Positions 18,144-29,259 of a stretch of 64,000 nt of DNA are shown in pieces (position 1 is the stretch's first letter; the number at the start of each line of letters is the position of its first letter). The translations under genes were made by a program, and so were the position numbers. Below the pieces are notes generated by a model. That model was not told where the DNA came from. It was given only the letters and a program-made list of their open reading frames with translations, and ran no database searches. This DNA is from Aurantimonas endophytica (GTDB taxonomy: Bacteria; Pseudomonadota; Alphaproteobacteria; Rhizobiales; Rhizobiaceae): assembly GCF_014196845.1 (NCBI RefSeq), contig NZ_JACIEM010000004.1, forward strand, positions 597,288-661,287. Reading direction: 5' to 3'.

Positions 18144-19979
18144 ATGTCGGACTCGGATCTGGAAAGCGCAGCGTGGCAGTGTCCGCCGAGCGACTATCTG
18201 CGTACCCGCCCCGCCACGCACGAACTGCCGACGCATCCCTTCTCGCTGTATCTCGACATGCGCGACGGATGCCGGCTAGCGGGGGATGTCTATCTGCCGC
18301 AAGGCGGGGCAGCCGATGCGACCTACCCGACCATCCTGATCCTGACCCCGTACTACCGTCGTTTCGCGCTCCGCGATGGCTCCACCAGCGAGCCGAGCCC
18401 GAACGCGGCCAGGTACCGGGATTTCTTCGTGCCGCGCGGCTACGCGGTGGTCGTCGTCGACGTCCGCGGCACCGGGGCAAGCTTCGGGACACGTGACAGT
18501 TTCCGCTCGCCCAGCGAGCGCGAGGACTTCGGCGAGGTGGCAAGCTGGATCGTCGCGCAGCCCTGGTCGGACGGCGTCATCGGCTCGACCGGCATCTCCT
18601 ATCTCGGCGCCGCCGCCTGCTTCCTGGCAAGCACCGGCCACCCGGCGGTCAAGGCGATCGCGCCGCTATTCGCCGTCTGGAACACCTACGCCGACCATCT
18701 CTTCCCGGGCGGCGTTCTGCTCAACAAGCTGGCCGAAAGCTACGACCAGATCATGGTCGGGCTCGACCACGACCGGCGCGACGTGCTGGCGCGTCAGCCT
18801 TATTTCGACAATCCCGACTTCAGCGGACCGCAGCCTGTCGACGACGACGCGGACGGCGCGCTGTGCCGGAGCGCGGTGCGGGAGCATCTGGGCAATTTCC
18901 ACATGCCCGACTTCATCACCGAGTTCCGCTTTACCGACGATCGTTTGCCCTACGATCCATCGTTCGGGGCACACTCGTTCAGTCCCTGTCATTACGCCGA
19001 CGGCATCGCCTCGGACGTCGCGATCTATTCGATCTCCGGCTGGATGGATGGCGCCGGCTTCGCCAACGGCGCGATCGCGCGGTTCCTTTCGCTGCCGAAC
19101 GCGAAGCGCCATCTGCTCCTCGGTCCGTGGGACCACGGCGCACGCACGAATGTCTCGCCCTGGCGCGAGCGGACGGAGCCCGATTTCCCGGTCCTCGGCG
19201 AGGTGCTGCGCTTCTTCGATCACTATCTGCGCGGCATCGACACCGGGCTCGACGACGAGGCGCCGATTCATTATTACGCGATGCACGAGGAAGCCTGGCA
19301 CGCCGCGCCAGCCTGGCCGCCGCTGCCCGCGACGAAGCGCCTGAGCCTTTCGTCCGGCAACGCTCTTGCAAGCAAGGCCAGTGAGGCGGGAAGCGACGAA
19401 TATTGCGTCGACTTCACCGTCGGCACGGGTGTCTCCACCCGCCACGAGCGCCTCGGGGCACTCGCCACGAGCGAGTACTATCCCGACTGGCACGGCCGCG
19501 ACGCGGCGATGCTCTCCTACACGTCGGCGCCTCTGGCGGCCGATGCCGAGATGTCGGGTCATCCGGTTCTCGATCTGTGGATCGAGTCCAGCCAGGGCGA
19601 CGCGGTGATCCACGCCTACCTCTCCGAGGTCGAGGCGGACGGCACCACCCGCTACGTGACCGAAGGCGTTCTGCGCGCCCTGCACCGCACGGAGTCGGCC
19701 GCGCCGCCGAACCAGCGCTGGACCTGGCCCTATCGCGAGTTCAGCCGCGCGAAGTCGCTGCCGCTGACTCCGGGCGAGCCGGCGCGGCTGCGTTTCGGAC
19801 TTCTGCCGACAGCCTGGACCTTCAGGCAGGGCAGTCGCATCCGCCTGTCGATCGCCGGCGCCGACGCGGACCATTACGTGCAGTTGCCGTATGGCCGCCC
19901 GCCGGTCCTGACCGTCAGGCGCGGCGGCGACTTCGCGTCGAGCATCGATCTTCCCTGGCGGGAGACCGGACGTTCCTGA
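18144..19979 (+). CDS. CocE/NonD-family serine hydrolase (X-Pro dipeptidyl-peptidase S15-like)
   Basis: The 611-residue enzyme starts at the ATG at 18144 behind a G-rich ribosome site. The S15/CocE alpha/beta-hydrolase core holds the nucleophile Ser152 in GSTGISYLGAA, a catalytic Asp in SGWMDGAG, and a catalytic His in LLLGPWDHGA. The C-terminal third (from about residue 380) is the jelly-roll PepX_C domain (GHPVLDLWIESSQGDAVIHAYL). The family hydrolyses esters or amides such as cocaine ester, cephalosporin esters, glutaryl-7-ACA or X-Pro peptides. No signal peptide is evident, so it is probably cytoplasmic. As first gene of an operon with a peptide-type importer, it likely cleaves the imported compound. 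Exact substrate unknown. Confidence 0.92.
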   Translation: MSDSDLESAAWQCPPSDYLRTRPATHELPTHPFSLYLDMRDGCRLAGDVYLPQGGAADATYPTILILTPYYRRFALRDGSTSEPSPNAARYRDFFVPRGYAVVVVDVRGTGASFGTRDSFRSPSEREDFGEVASWIVAQPWSDGVIGSTGISYLGAAACFLASTGHPAVKAIAPLFAVWNTYADHLFPGGVLLNKLAESYDQIMVGLDHDRRDVLARQPYFDNPDFSGPQPVDDDADGALCRSAVREHLGNFHMPDFITEFRFTDDRLPYDPSFGAHSFSPCHYADGIASDVAIYSISGWMDGAGFANGAIARFLSLPNAKRHLLLGPWDHGARTNVSPWRERTEPDFPVLGEVLRFFDHYLRGIDTGLDDEAPIHYYAMHEEAWHAAPAWPPLPATKRLSLSSGNALASKASEAGSDEYCVDFTVGTGVSTRHERLGALATSEYYPDWHGRDAAMLSYTSAPLAADAEMSGHPVLDLWIESSQGDAVIHAYLSEVEADGTTRYVTEGVLRALHRTESAAPPNQRWTWPYREFSRAKSLPLTPGEPARLRFGLLPTAWTFRQGSRIRLSIAGADADHYVQLPYGRPPVLTVRRGGDFASSIDLPWRETGRS

Positions 19980-20011
19980 CGCTAGCACCAACAAAAAAGG
20001 GGAGAATTTCG

Positions 20012-21553
20012 ATGCTACTGAAAAAGAGCCTGATGGCCGCCTGCGCCATGGCGCTGGTGACCTCGCCCGCTTTGGCCGGCAAGGACGACGACACCTTCGT
20101 CTGGGCGACCTCCACCGAAATGGACACGCCGGATCTCTATTACGGCAACCAGCGCGAAGCGTTGATTTCGGCCTATGCGCAGTGCGACAGCCTGATTCAT
20201 CGGGACCCGCAGACCAACGAATACCAGCCGCTGCTCGCCACGAGCTGGGAATGGGTCGACGATACGACCCTCGAGATGAAGCTGCGCGAGGGCGTGACCT
20301 TTCACGACGGCACCGCCTTCGATGCCGAGGACGTCGCCTACACGCTGAACCACGTCGCGGCACCCGACAGCGACATGAAAATCCGCGTCATCGTCGACTG
20401 GATCGACAATGTCGAGGTCGTCGATCCCACGACCGTGCGCATCCACGCCAAGAAGCCGACACCCGCGGCCTTCGAGTACCTCTCCGGCACCTCGCCGATC
20501 TACCCCTCGGGCCACTACGACAGCGCCCCGGAGGTCCCGGGCGCCGATGGCACGACGCGTCGCGACTGGGGCGCCGTCAACCCCGTCTGCACCGGCCCTT
20601 ACATGCTGACCGATTACCAGGCCGGCCAGTCGCTGACGCTGGAGATTAATCCTGACTATTTCACCGACGGTCCGAAGGGTACGCCCTCGATCGGCAAGAT
20701 CGTCTACCGCACCATCAAGGACACCGAGACCCAGATCGCCGAACTCGTGACCGGCGGCGTCGACTGGATCTGGGGCGTGCCGCCCGAGAACGCCGAGATG
20801 CTCGGCAGCATGGACAACCTCACGGTTGTTGCCGCACCGACAATGCGCATGTCGTTCCTGTCACTGGACGCGGCCGGCCGGACCGGCGACACGCCGATGA
20901 CGGACATCCGCGTGCGGCAGGCGATCGCGCATGCGATCGACCGCGACGCGATCGCGCAGAACCTCGTCGGCGAAGGCGCCGAAGTACAGGAGTCGCTCTG
21001 CGTGCCGGTGCAGTTCGGCTGCGAGACGGACGTGACGCAGTATCCGTACGACCCGGAGCGGGCGCGGGAACTGCTGGCGGAAGCCGGCTACGAAAACGGC
21101 CTGAGCGTCCCGTTCTACGCGTATCGCGATCGCCCCTTCTCGGAAGCCGTGCTCAACTATCTGCGTGAGGTCGGCATCAATGGCGACCTGCAGTTCCTGC
21201 AGTGGCGGGCGCTGCGCCCGCTGATCGCGGAAGACAAGACGGAGCTCGTGCATCTGACCTTCGGGTCGAACGGCATGCTCGATGCCTCGGCCTCGACCGG
21301 CTACTATTTCCAGTTCGGGCCGGACGATTATGCCCGCGACGAGGAAGTCCGCGACTGGCTGGCCGCGGCCGAAGCCACGATGGACGAGGCCGAGCGCCGC
21401 GACCTCTACTCCAAGGCGCTGAAGAAGATCGCCGACGAGGCATACGCCATCCCGCTCTTCGTCTACGGACGCACCTACGCGTTCAACAGCGACCTCGACT
21501 ATCCCGTGACGCCGGACGAGATGGCGCATTTTTATCTCGCCCAGTGGAAGTAG
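20012..21553 (+). CDS. ABC transporter substrate-binding protein, peptide/nickel family 5
   Basis: The 513-residue periplasmic protein has a signal peptide (KKSLMAACAMALVTSPALA, cleavage after residue 22). It carries the family-5 binding-protein fold with LREGVTFHDGTAFDAEDVAYTL near residue 90 and the usual C-terminal half (VRQAIAHAIDRDAI). GGGGAGAA lies 5-8 nt upstream of the ATG at 20012. The DppA/OppA family captures di-/oligopeptides, opines, glutathione or related compounds for the DppBCDF-like importer that follows. It is not acylated (no lipobox). It is most likely the specificity determinant of this operon. Confidence 0.95.
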   Translation: MLLKKSLMAACAMALVTSPALAGKDDDTFVWATSTEMDTPDLYYGNQREALISAYAQCDSLIHRDPQTNEYQPLLATSWEWVDDTTLEMKLREGVTFHDGTAFDAEDVAYTLNHVAAPDSDMKIRVIVDWIDNVEVVDPTTVRIHAKKPTPAAFEYLSGTSPIYPSGHYDSAPEVPGADGTTRRDWGAVNPVCTGPYMLTDYQAGQSLTLEINPDYFTDGPKGTPSIGKIVYRTIKDTETQIAELVTGGVDWIWGVPPENAEMLGSMDNLTVVAAPTMRMSFLSLDAAGRTGDTPMTDIRVRQAIAHAIDRDAIAQNLVGEGAEVQESLCVPVQFGCETDVTQYPYDPERARELLAEAGYENGLSVPFYAYRDRPFSEAVLNYLREVGINGDLQFLQWRALRPLIAEDKTELVHLTFGSNGMLDASASTGYYFQFGPDDYARDEEVRDWLAAAEATMDEAERRDLYSKALKKIADEAYAIPLFVYGRTYAFNSDLDYPVTPDEMAHFYLAQWK

Positions 21554-21561
21554 TTTTCTCC

Positions 21562-21593
21562 GGATATCGGGGCGCAAAGGCGTCCCGGTATCC
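21562..21593 (+). promoter_or_regulatory. Stem-loop between binding-protein and permease genes
   Basis: GGATATCGGGGCGC and GCGTCCCGGTATCC pair almost fully (two G-U pairs) around a short AAAG loop, directly after the binding-protein stop. Such hairpins are typical 3' stabilisers/attenuators that raise binding-protein expression over the membrane subunits. Confidence 0.55.
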
Positions 21594-21608
21594 ACTTTCG
21601 GGAAGCCC

Positions 21609-22526
21609 ATGCTCCTTTTCATCCTGAAGCGCCTGGCATTGACCGTACTGGTCGTCGCCATCACCTCGATCATCGCCTTCCTGCTCGTGCACCTGTCGGG
21701 CGATCCGGCCGCCGCGATGGCGGGTGAGGGCGCGTCGGCCAGCGACATTGCGGCGGTCCGGCAGCTCTACGGCTTCGACCGGCCGCTCTTCGTGCAGTAT
21801 CTCGACTGGATCGGCCGGGTCCTGCAGGGCGATTTCGGGCGTTCCCATTATCTGCGCATGGACGTGCGCACGATCCTCGCCGAGCACATACCCGTCACCG
21901 CGACACTTGGTATCCTGGCCCTCAGCTTCGCGCTTCTCCTGTCGATCCCGCTGGGCGTCCTTGCCGCGCTCCGGCCCAACACGCTGGTCGACCGGATCGC
22001 GCTCTGGATAGCCGTTGCCGGGCAGGCGCTACCGTCGTTTCTCTTTGCCCTCGGGCTGATGTACCTCTTCGGTGTCTATCTGCGCTGGCTGCCGATTTCC
22101 GGCGGATCGACCTGGGTGCATTTCCTCCTGCCCTCGATCGCGCTCGGCTATTACGCGACGCCGGCCATCATGCGCCTGACACGCTCTGGCATGATGGACG
22201 TGATGCAGTCCGACCACGTGCGCACGGCCCGCGCCTACGGGCTTTCGCCCTGGCGCGTCGTCGTCCGCCACGGCCTGCGCCACGCGATCATCCCCGTCGT
22301 CTCGCTGGCTGCCGTGCAGCTGGGCTTCATGCTCGGCGGCTCGATCGTGATCGAGACCATCTTCTCGCTCAAGGGGCTGGGCTACCTCGCCTGGGAATCG
22401 ATCCAGCGCGCCGACATCGAGGTCATCCAGGCGATCCTTCTGGTGATCGCCGTCGCCTATGCGGTCCTGACCCTTCTCGCCGACCTTCTCAATGCGGCCC
22501 TCGATCCGCGCATCCGGATCAATTGA
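21609..22526 (+). CDS. Peptide-type ABC transporter permease (DppB-like)
   Basis: The 305-residue inner-membrane permease has six predicted helices. The N-terminal MLLFILKRLALTVLVVAITS is typical of DppB/GsiC, with HLSGDPAAAMAGEGAS before the conserved LYGFDRPLFVQYLDW. The cytoplasmic coupling (EAA) loop reads RTARAYGLSPWRVVVRHGLR. It pairs with the DppC-like subunit directly downstream to form the translocation pore for the substrate bound by the 20012 protein. The stop codon lies 6 nt before the next ATG. Confidence 0.95.
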   Translation: MLLFILKRLALTVLVVAITSIIAFLLVHLSGDPAAAMAGEGASASDIAAVRQLYGFDRPLFVQYLDWIGRVLQGDFGRSHYLRMDVRTILAEHIPVTATLGILALSFALLLSIPLGVLAALRPNTLVDRIALWIAVAGQALPSFLFALGLMYLFGVYLRWLPISGGSTWVHFLLPSIALGYYATPAIMRLTRSGMMDVMQSDHVRTARAYGLSPWRVVVRHGLRHAIIPVVSLAAVQLGFMLGGSIVIETIFSLKGLGYLAWESIQRADIEVIQAILLVIAVAYAVLTLLADLLNAALDPRIRIN

Positions 22527-22531
22527 ACGCC

Positions 22532-23428
22532 ATGGCAACCGTCTCCCACCATCCGCCTGCCGCGATATCGCTTTCCCCCGGCCGCGTCGCCGTGCGCCGG
22601 GCCCTGCGGCATGGCAGTTTCTGGGTCGGCGGCACGATCGTGCTGCTGTTCATCCTGGCGGCCATCTTCGCGCCGCTGCTGACGTCGTACGACCCGTCGG
22701 CCCAGGACCTGACGCAGCGCTTCGTGCCGCCGGTCTGGGACGCCGAGGGGAGCGCTGCGCATCTGCTCGGCACCGACGGTCTCGGACGCGACTATCTGGC
22801 GAGGCTGCTCTACGGCGCCCGGATCTCGCTGATGATCGGGTTCCTGACGGTGCTGATCTCCGGCACGATCGGTACGGTCGTGGGTGTTGCCGCCGGCTAC
22901 TGGGGCGGCCGCGTCGATCTCTTCGTCAACTTCCTCATCACCATTCGCCTGACGCTCCCGGTCGTCCTCGTCGCGCTCGTCGTGGTGGCGCTGATCGGCA
23001 GTTCGCTCACACTGCTCGTCCTGGTGATCGGCCTGCTCCTCTGGGACCGCTTCGCGATCGTCATGCGCAGCGCGACGCAGCAGCTGGCCTCGCGCGAATA
23101 CATCACCTCGGCGCGCGCGATCGGCAGTTCGACGGGGCGCATTCTCTTCCGCGAGATCCTGCCCAACGTCATGGGCCCGCTGATCGTCGTCGGCTCGATC
23201 GAGCTCGCACACGCGATCCTGCTCGAGGCGGCGCTGTCCTTCCTCGGTCTCGGCGTCCAGCCGCCGCAGGTCTCCTGGGGCCTGATGGTGGCTGAAGCCA
23301 AGAGCCAGCTGCTGTTCCGTCCGTGGATGATCGCCGTCCCCGGCGTGGCGTTGGTCCTCTTGATCTTCGCGATCAACCTGGTCGGCGATGCCCTGCGCGA
23401 CGTGACCACGCCCGAAGGAAAGGCCTGA
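22532..23428 (+). CDS. Peptide-type ABC transporter permease (DppC-like)
   Basis: The 298-residue permease has the usual N-terminal helix (VGGTIVLLFILAAIFAPLL), the periplasmic segment with HLLGTDGLGRDYLARLLYGARISL, and the coupling loop SARAIGSSTGRILFREILPN. The C-terminal ALSFLGLGVQPPQVSWG is a DppC hallmark. I use the ATG at 22532; a TTG at 22523 overlaps the upstream stop codon and would add three residues. It is the partner of the DppB-like subunit. Confidence 0.94.
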   Translation: MATVSHHPPAAISLSPGRVAVRRALRHGSFWVGGTIVLLFILAAIFAPLLTSYDPSAQDLTQRFVPPVWDAEGSAAHLLGTDGLGRDYLARLLYGARISLMIGFLTVLISGTIGTVVGVAAGYWGGRVDLFVNFLITIRLTLPVVLVALVVVALIGSSLTLLVLVIGLLLWDRFAIVMRSATQQLASREYITSARAIGSSTGRILFREILPNVMGPLIVVGSIELAHAILLEAALSFLGLGVQPPQVSWGLMVAEAKSQLLFRPWMIAVPGVALVLLIFAINLVGDALRDVTTPEGKA

Positions 23429-23431
23429 GCG

Positions 23432-24453
23432 ATGACCACACCCGTGCTCGACGTCGCCGGCCTGAAGGTCGAGATCCCGGTCGCCGACACGATCCTGCGG
23501 CCAGTCCGGGGCATCGACCTGACGGTCCATCGCGGCGAGACGGTCGCGATCGTGGGCGAATCCGGCTGCGGCAAGAGCCTCACCGCGCTCGCCATAATGG
23601 GTCTCCTGCCGCGCAGCGCCCGGCTCACCTCGGATCGCATCGACCTGACCGGCGAATCCCTCAGCGGCGCCTCGCACCGCCGCTGGCGCCAGCTGCGCGG
23701 CGACAAGATCGCCATGATCTTCCAGGACCCGATGACCGCACTGGATCCCTGCTACCGGATCGGCGACCAGATGAGCGAGATCCTGCGCCAGCACCGCAAG
23801 GTGTCGGCGAGCGCGGCCCGCGAGCGGTCGCTGGAGCTCCTGAACAAGGTCGGCATTCCCTCGCCGGAAGAACGGCTGGGCCAATTTCCGCACCAGCTGT
23901 CGGGCGGCCTTCGCCAGCGCGTCATGATCGCCATGGCGCTTCTCTGCGAGCCGGAGCTGATCATCGCCGACGAGCCGACGACGGCGCTCGACGTCACAAT
24001 CCAGGCGCAGATCCTGCGGCTCCTGCGTGACATCCAGCGCGATACCGGCATCGGCCTGGTCCTGATCACCCACGATCTCGGCGTCGTCGCCGGCATGGCC
24101 GACCGGATTGTCGTGATGTACGGCGGCGAGATCGTCGAGTCGGGCGCCTGCGACGACGTGCTCGCCAAGGCGCTCCACCCCTATACGGAAGGGCTGATGC
24201 GCTCGATCCCGGTGCCCGGCGAGACGAAGGCCGGGGAAACGCTGGGCTTCATCCCGGGCGTGGTGCCCCGTCAGACCGGCGACCTGACGCGCTGCGGCTT
24301 CCTGGAGCGCTGCCCCTATGCGCACGTACGCTGCGCCGAGGGGCCGATCGCACTTCGCGGTGCCGGCGAGGGCCACATGATGCGCTGCGTGCTGCCGGCG
24401 GACGGCAGCGGCCGAGACCCCACCGCGTGGACGCGCCAGCCGGAGGCCGCGCT

Positions 24454-24457
<4 letters not shown>
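23432..24457 (+). CDS. Peptide-type ABC transporter ATP-binding protein (DppD/OppD-like)
   Basis: The 341-residue ATPase has Walker A GESGCGKS near residue 45, Q-loop IFQDPMTALDP, signature LSGGLRQRVMIAMAL, and Walker B LIIADEPTTALD. The C-terminal oligopeptide/dipeptide motif is Cys-rich (CGFLERCPYAHVRC), a region that in related proteins can bind a 4Fe-4S cluster. It forms a heterodimer with the next gene product and drives uptake. Its stop overlaps the downstream ATG (ATGA), implying translational coupling. Confidence 0.95.
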
Positions 24458-25446
<989 letters not shown>

Positions 25447-25457
25447 AGAAGACGGCC

Positions 25458-27485
25458 ATGACTAACCGGATCGACATCGACATCGCCGAACGCCAGGATT
25501 TCGCGGGCGGCCAGGAATTTGGCGAGACCGGCGCCTACGAGAGGCTCCGTGGCAGGGTCCGGTTCAGGGTGGATCCGTTCGCCGAGCCGCAGAGGGGCGT
25601 CACCGACATCGAGCTGGCACCGGTCGACGACGGCGGCCTCGTCTCCTTTACCGCCGACTTTTGCATCCTGAAGCCGCGCGACCTTTCCCGCGGAAACCGG
25701 CGCCTGTTCTTCGACTACGGCAATCGCGGCAACAAGCGCGCCCTGCAATTCTTCAACGACGCCCCGGCCAGCAACGACCCGATATCGCCCGCCGACGCGG
25801 GCAACGGCTTCCTGATGCGCCGGGGCTATGCGATCGTCTGGCTTGCCTGGCAGGGGGACCTCCTGCCCGGCGACGGGCGCATGATCCTCGACGTTCCGGT
25901 GGCGACCGAGAACGGCCGGCCGATCACCGGCATCACCCGCGCGGAATATATCGCCGCCGAGCCGGGCATGACGACAATGCCGCTCAGTTCGCTCGTCTCG
26001 ACCCGCAGCTATCCGGCCGCCTCGCTCGACACCCGCGCCGCGAAGCTGACTCGGCGCCGCTACGCCAGCAGCCCGCGCGAGGAAATCCCTGCCGACGCGT
26101 GGTCGTTTGCGCGGGTAGAACGCGGCGGCGGCGTCGACAACCAGGGCATGGAGAACGCGGTTCTCGCCTCGGACAGTCACATTCACCTGCCGGGCGGCTT
26201 CGAGACGGGCTGGATCTACGAACTCATCTATGAGGCTCGGGACCCGCTGGTCCTGGGTCTCGGTCATGTCGCGGTGCGCGACTTCGTCGCCTTCCTGAAG
26301 TCGGGCAAGGCGAGTGCTTCGGGCGAGGCCAATCCGCTGGCCGAAGGCGACGTGCGCATGGAGAAGGCCTATGCTTGGGGCCGCTCGCAGACCGGCCGCT
26401 GCATCCGCGACTTCCTGCATCTGGGCTTTAACGCCGACCCCGCGGGCGGGCGCGTCTTCGACGGGGTGATGCCGCACGTGGCCGGCGCCGGCAAGATGTG
26501 GATGAACCACCGTTTCGCCAACCTCGTGCTGCTGCCGGGGCAGGAGCACGAGAACCACTTCACGCCCGCCGACCGGTTCCCGTTTTCCTACGCCGTGTCG
26601 ACCGATCATTTCACCGGCCGCGAGGAGGGCATCCTCAAGCGCCCGGCCACCGATCCGCTGGTGATCCATACCGACACGGCCTGCGAATACTGGCACCGCC
26701 GCGCGTCGCTGGTCCATACCGACACGAAGGGCGAGGATCTGGCACAGCCGGACAATGTCCGCGTCTATCTCTGGTCGAGCTCGCAGCACTACGCTTCGCC
26801 GCTGCTCGCAGGCCCCGCACGGGGGATGGCGCAGACCTATTTCAACACCGTGGCGACCTCGATGTTCTTCCGCGCCAATCTCGACCGGCTGGACGCCTGG
26901 GCCACAACCGGCGAGGCGCCGCCACCAAGCCGCATACCGCTACGCGCCGACGGCACGCTGGTGAACGTCGAGGGATGGCGGTCGGCCTTTCCCGCGATCC
27001 CGGGCGTGGCCCTGCCGCGCTCGCCGAGCCGCCTCGAACGGCTCGATTTCGGCGACGCGATCGATCGCGGCCGGATCACCAGAGAGCCCCCGGCAATCAT
27101 CGGCGACGATGTCTATCCGGTGCGCGTGCCGGCCGTCGACGCCGACGGCAACGATGTCCCCGGCGTACGCGCGCCAATGGTCCAGGCGCCGCTCGGCACC
27201 TATACGGGCTGGAGCCTGCGCCGCCGCGAGCACGGCCATGGCGCCATGGTCGGTATCACCGGCAGCTACATTCCCTTTGCCGACGCGCCGGACGAGCGCG
27301 AACAGACTGGCGATCCGCGTCCCTCGGTTCTCGAGCGGTACACGAATCCGCAGGATTACGTCCGGGCCATCCGCGCGGCGGCCGAGCGGCTGGTGGCAGA
27401 AGGGCTGATGCTGGAGGAGGACGTCGAGCGTGCCGTGCAAGGCGCCTCCGACTGGGGCCGCCCGCGCCACGACGTGCGGCTGTAA
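25458..27485 (+). CDS. Alpha/beta-hydrolase-domain protein (large esterase/amidase-like, PF20091 type)
   Basis: The 675-residue protein follows the DppF-like gene by 11 nt. The N-terminal half is a beta-rich region (GAYERLRGRVRFRVDP, RRLFFDYGNRGNKR). The nucleophile motif GRSQTGRCIRDFLHLGFN fits the family of secreted or cytoplasmic hydrolases annotated as alpha/beta hydrolase domain-containing. GVMPHVAGAG and WSSSQHYAS are also family features. No signal peptide is seen. In this operon it should act on a product released after import. The family has few characterised members, so the reaction cannot be named. The ATG at 25458 gives the shortest start matching the conserved N-terminus. Confidence 0.85.
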   Translation: MTNRIDIDIAERQDFAGGQEFGETGAYERLRGRVRFRVDPFAEPQRGVTDIELAPVDDGGLVSFTADFCILKPRDLSRGNRRLFFDYGNRGNKRALQFFNDAPASNDPISPADAGNGFLMRRGYAIVWLAWQGDLLPGDGRMILDVPVATENGRPITGITRAEYIAAEPGMTTMPLSSLVSTRSYPAASLDTRAAKLTRRRYASSPREEIPADAWSFARVERGGGVDNQGMENAVLASDSHIHLPGGFETGWIYELIYEARDPLVLGLGHVAVRDFVAFLKSGKASASGEANPLAEGDVRMEKAYAWGRSQTGRCIRDFLHLGFNADPAGGRVFDGVMPHVAGAGKMWMNHRFANLVLLPGQEHENHFTPADRFPFSYAVSTDHFTGREEGILKRPATDPLVIHTDTACEYWHRRASLVHTDTKGEDLAQPDNVRVYLWSSSQHYASPLLAGPARGMAQTYFNTVATSMFFRANLDRLDAWATTGEAPPPSRIPLRADGTLVNVEGWRSAFPAIPGVALPRSPSRLERLDFGDAIDRGRITREPPAIIGDDVYPVRVPAVDADGNDVPGVRAPMVQAPLGTYTGWSLRRREHGHGAMVGITGSYIPFADAPDEREQTGDPRPSVLERYTNPQDYVRAIRAAAERLVAEGLMLEEDVERAVQGASDWGRPRHDVRL

Positions 27486-27489
27486 GGCG

Positions 27490-29127
27490 ATGGCCCAGTC
27501 GTTGAAACCCAACGCGATGGTCGTCTGTCCACAGCCCGAAGCTGCCGAGACCGGCATCGAGATCCTCGAAAGGGGCGGCAACGCCGTCGATGCGGCGATC
27601 GCCTGTGCGCTGGCGCAGGGCGTCGTGGATCCGCTGATGTGCGGGATCGCGGGTTTCGGCAGCGCCGCCGTGTATCTGCCGGGGCAGGGCGTGCACCGCT
27701 ATCTGGATTTCCATGCACCGGCGCCGGCGGCGGCGCGGGAGGACATGTGGGAGGATCTCGTTCGTGGCGAGACGCGGGACGGCTTCGGCTTCATCCTCGA
27801 GGGCCGCGTCAACGATCTCGGCTACCAGTCGATCGCGGTGCCGACGGCGCTCAAGGCCTACGAGACGTTGCACCGCGCCCATGGCCGCCTGCCGTGGAAG
27901 ACGCTGTTCGAACCGGCTGTCGCTTGGGCACAAGACGGCTTCTTCGTCCGGCCGGCCATGCACACGTTCTTCATGGAGGGCGCCAAGATGGGCCGGGCGG
28001 CAACGGCCGAACGCCTCGCCTACAGTGCCGATGGTCGGGCGCTCTACTGCCGCCCCGACGGCACACCCAAGGAGATCGGCGCCCCGCTCGCCAACCCGGA
28101 CTACGCGGTGACGCTGCAGCGGATCGCCGAGGCGGGGGCGGACACCTTCTACGGGGGCGACATCGCGGCGACGATCGCCGCCGACATGGCGTCGCATGGG
28201 GGCCTGCTGTCCCAAGAGGATCTGGCCTCCTACCGTCCCCGGTGGAGCGAGCCGCTGACCGCTTCCTATCGCGGGCGTCGTATCACCACTAACCAGCCGC
28301 CCGGCGGCGGCGTGATGCTGATCGAGATGCTCAACATCCTGGAGCATTTCGATCTCCGGGCGCTCGGCCACAACTCGCCCGACTATGTCCGGATCGTCTG
28401 CGAGGCGATGAAACGGGCGACCATCGACAAGGATCGCTACGTCGGCGATCCGGACTTCGTCACCATCCCCCTTGATCAGATGACCGACAAGGCCCATGCG
28501 GGCGCAATGGCCGACGAAATCAAACGCGGCGTGCGCGCATCCGTCCCGCGCCTGAAGAGAAACGACCATGAATCCGTCAACACGACCCATCTCTGCGTCG
28601 TCGACGGGGAGGGCGGCCACGTGTTGATGACGCATTCGCTTGGCATGCCGTCCGGCGTCATCACCGAAGGGCTCGGCTTCTTCTACAATGGCTGCATGGG
28701 CGTGTTCGACCCGCGTCCCGGCCGGGTCGGCAGCATCGCGCCTGGCAAGTCGCGGTTCAGCGCCATGTGTCCCACCATCGTGTTCGAGGACGATCAGCCG
28801 GTCCTGGCCCTCGGGGCGCCGGGCGGCACGCAGATCGTCATGGGCGTGCTGCAGACGATCCTGAACGTCTTCGACTTCGGCATGGACATTCGAGAAGCGG
28901 TGGCCGCGCCCCGCTTCTCGTCAACCGGCGATTCGATCGACGTCTCCAACCGCATTCCACGTTCGGTGACGCGGGCGCTGGAGGCGGACGGCTACGAGGT
29001 CATCCGGAACCCCTATGGCCACACCATCGGTTGGGTGCATGCGATCCGAATGACCCGGGGCGAGATCGTAGGCGCGGCCGATCCTGGCCGCGACGGCGTT
29101 GCCTACGCCGCCTCCATCAGCACGTGA
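27490..29127 (+). CDS. Gamma-glutamyltransferase-family enzyme (Ntn hydrolase)
   Basis: The 545-residue precursor starts 4 nt after the previous stop. It contains the gamma-glutamyltranspeptidase landmarks ILERGGNAVDAAIACALA near the N-terminus, the autoprocessing site VN/TTHLCVVD with nucleophile Thr365, NQPPGGGVMLIEML, and LALGAPGGTQIVMGVLQ near the C-terminus. Cleavage before Thr365 would give large and small subunits. Unlike classic periplasmic GGT it has no signal peptide, so it probably acts in the cytoplasm. The family cleaves gamma-glutamyl bonds or acts as cephalosporin-type acylase. In context it is the third hydrolase of the import operon. Confidence 0.92.
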   Translation: MAQSLKPNAMVVCPQPEAAETGIEILERGGNAVDAAIACALAQGVVDPLMCGIAGFGSAAVYLPGQGVHRYLDFHAPAPAAAREDMWEDLVRGETRDGFGFILEGRVNDLGYQSIAVPTALKAYETLHRAHGRLPWKTLFEPAVAWAQDGFFVRPAMHTFFMEGAKMGRAATAERLAYSADGRALYCRPDGTPKEIGAPLANPDYAVTLQRIAEAGADTFYGGDIAATIAADMASHGGLLSQEDLASYRPRWSEPLTASYRGRRITTNQPPGGGVMLIEMLNILEHFDLRALGHNSPDYVRIVCEAMKRATIDKDRYVGDPDFVTIPLDQMTDKAHAGAMADEIKRGVRASVPRLKRNDHESVNTTHLCVVDGEGGHVLMTHSLGMPSGVITEGLGFFYNGCMGVFDPRPGRVGSIAPGKSRFSAMCPTIVFEDDQPVLALGAPGGTQIVMGVLQTILNVFDFGMDIREAVAAPRFSSTGDSIDVSNRIPRSVTRALEADGYEVIRNPYGHTIGWVHAIRMTRGEIVGAADPGRDGVAYAASIST

Positions 29128-29259
29128 TCCCACCGGTTACCTACGCGTCCCGGCTGCATCGTGCCCATTCGTGCCGTTCAGAATACGAGGAATGTGTGCC
29201 CACGCTGCACTAAAATCTCCCCCAAACATCACGCAGATGATCTAAGGGGTCGTCAACGG

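Noticed and set aside
22457..24376. Minus-strand frame of 639 codons opposite ABC transporter genes
   Set aside because: Highly charged His/Asp/Arg composition with no family pattern; the plus strand has full Walker and permease motifs.
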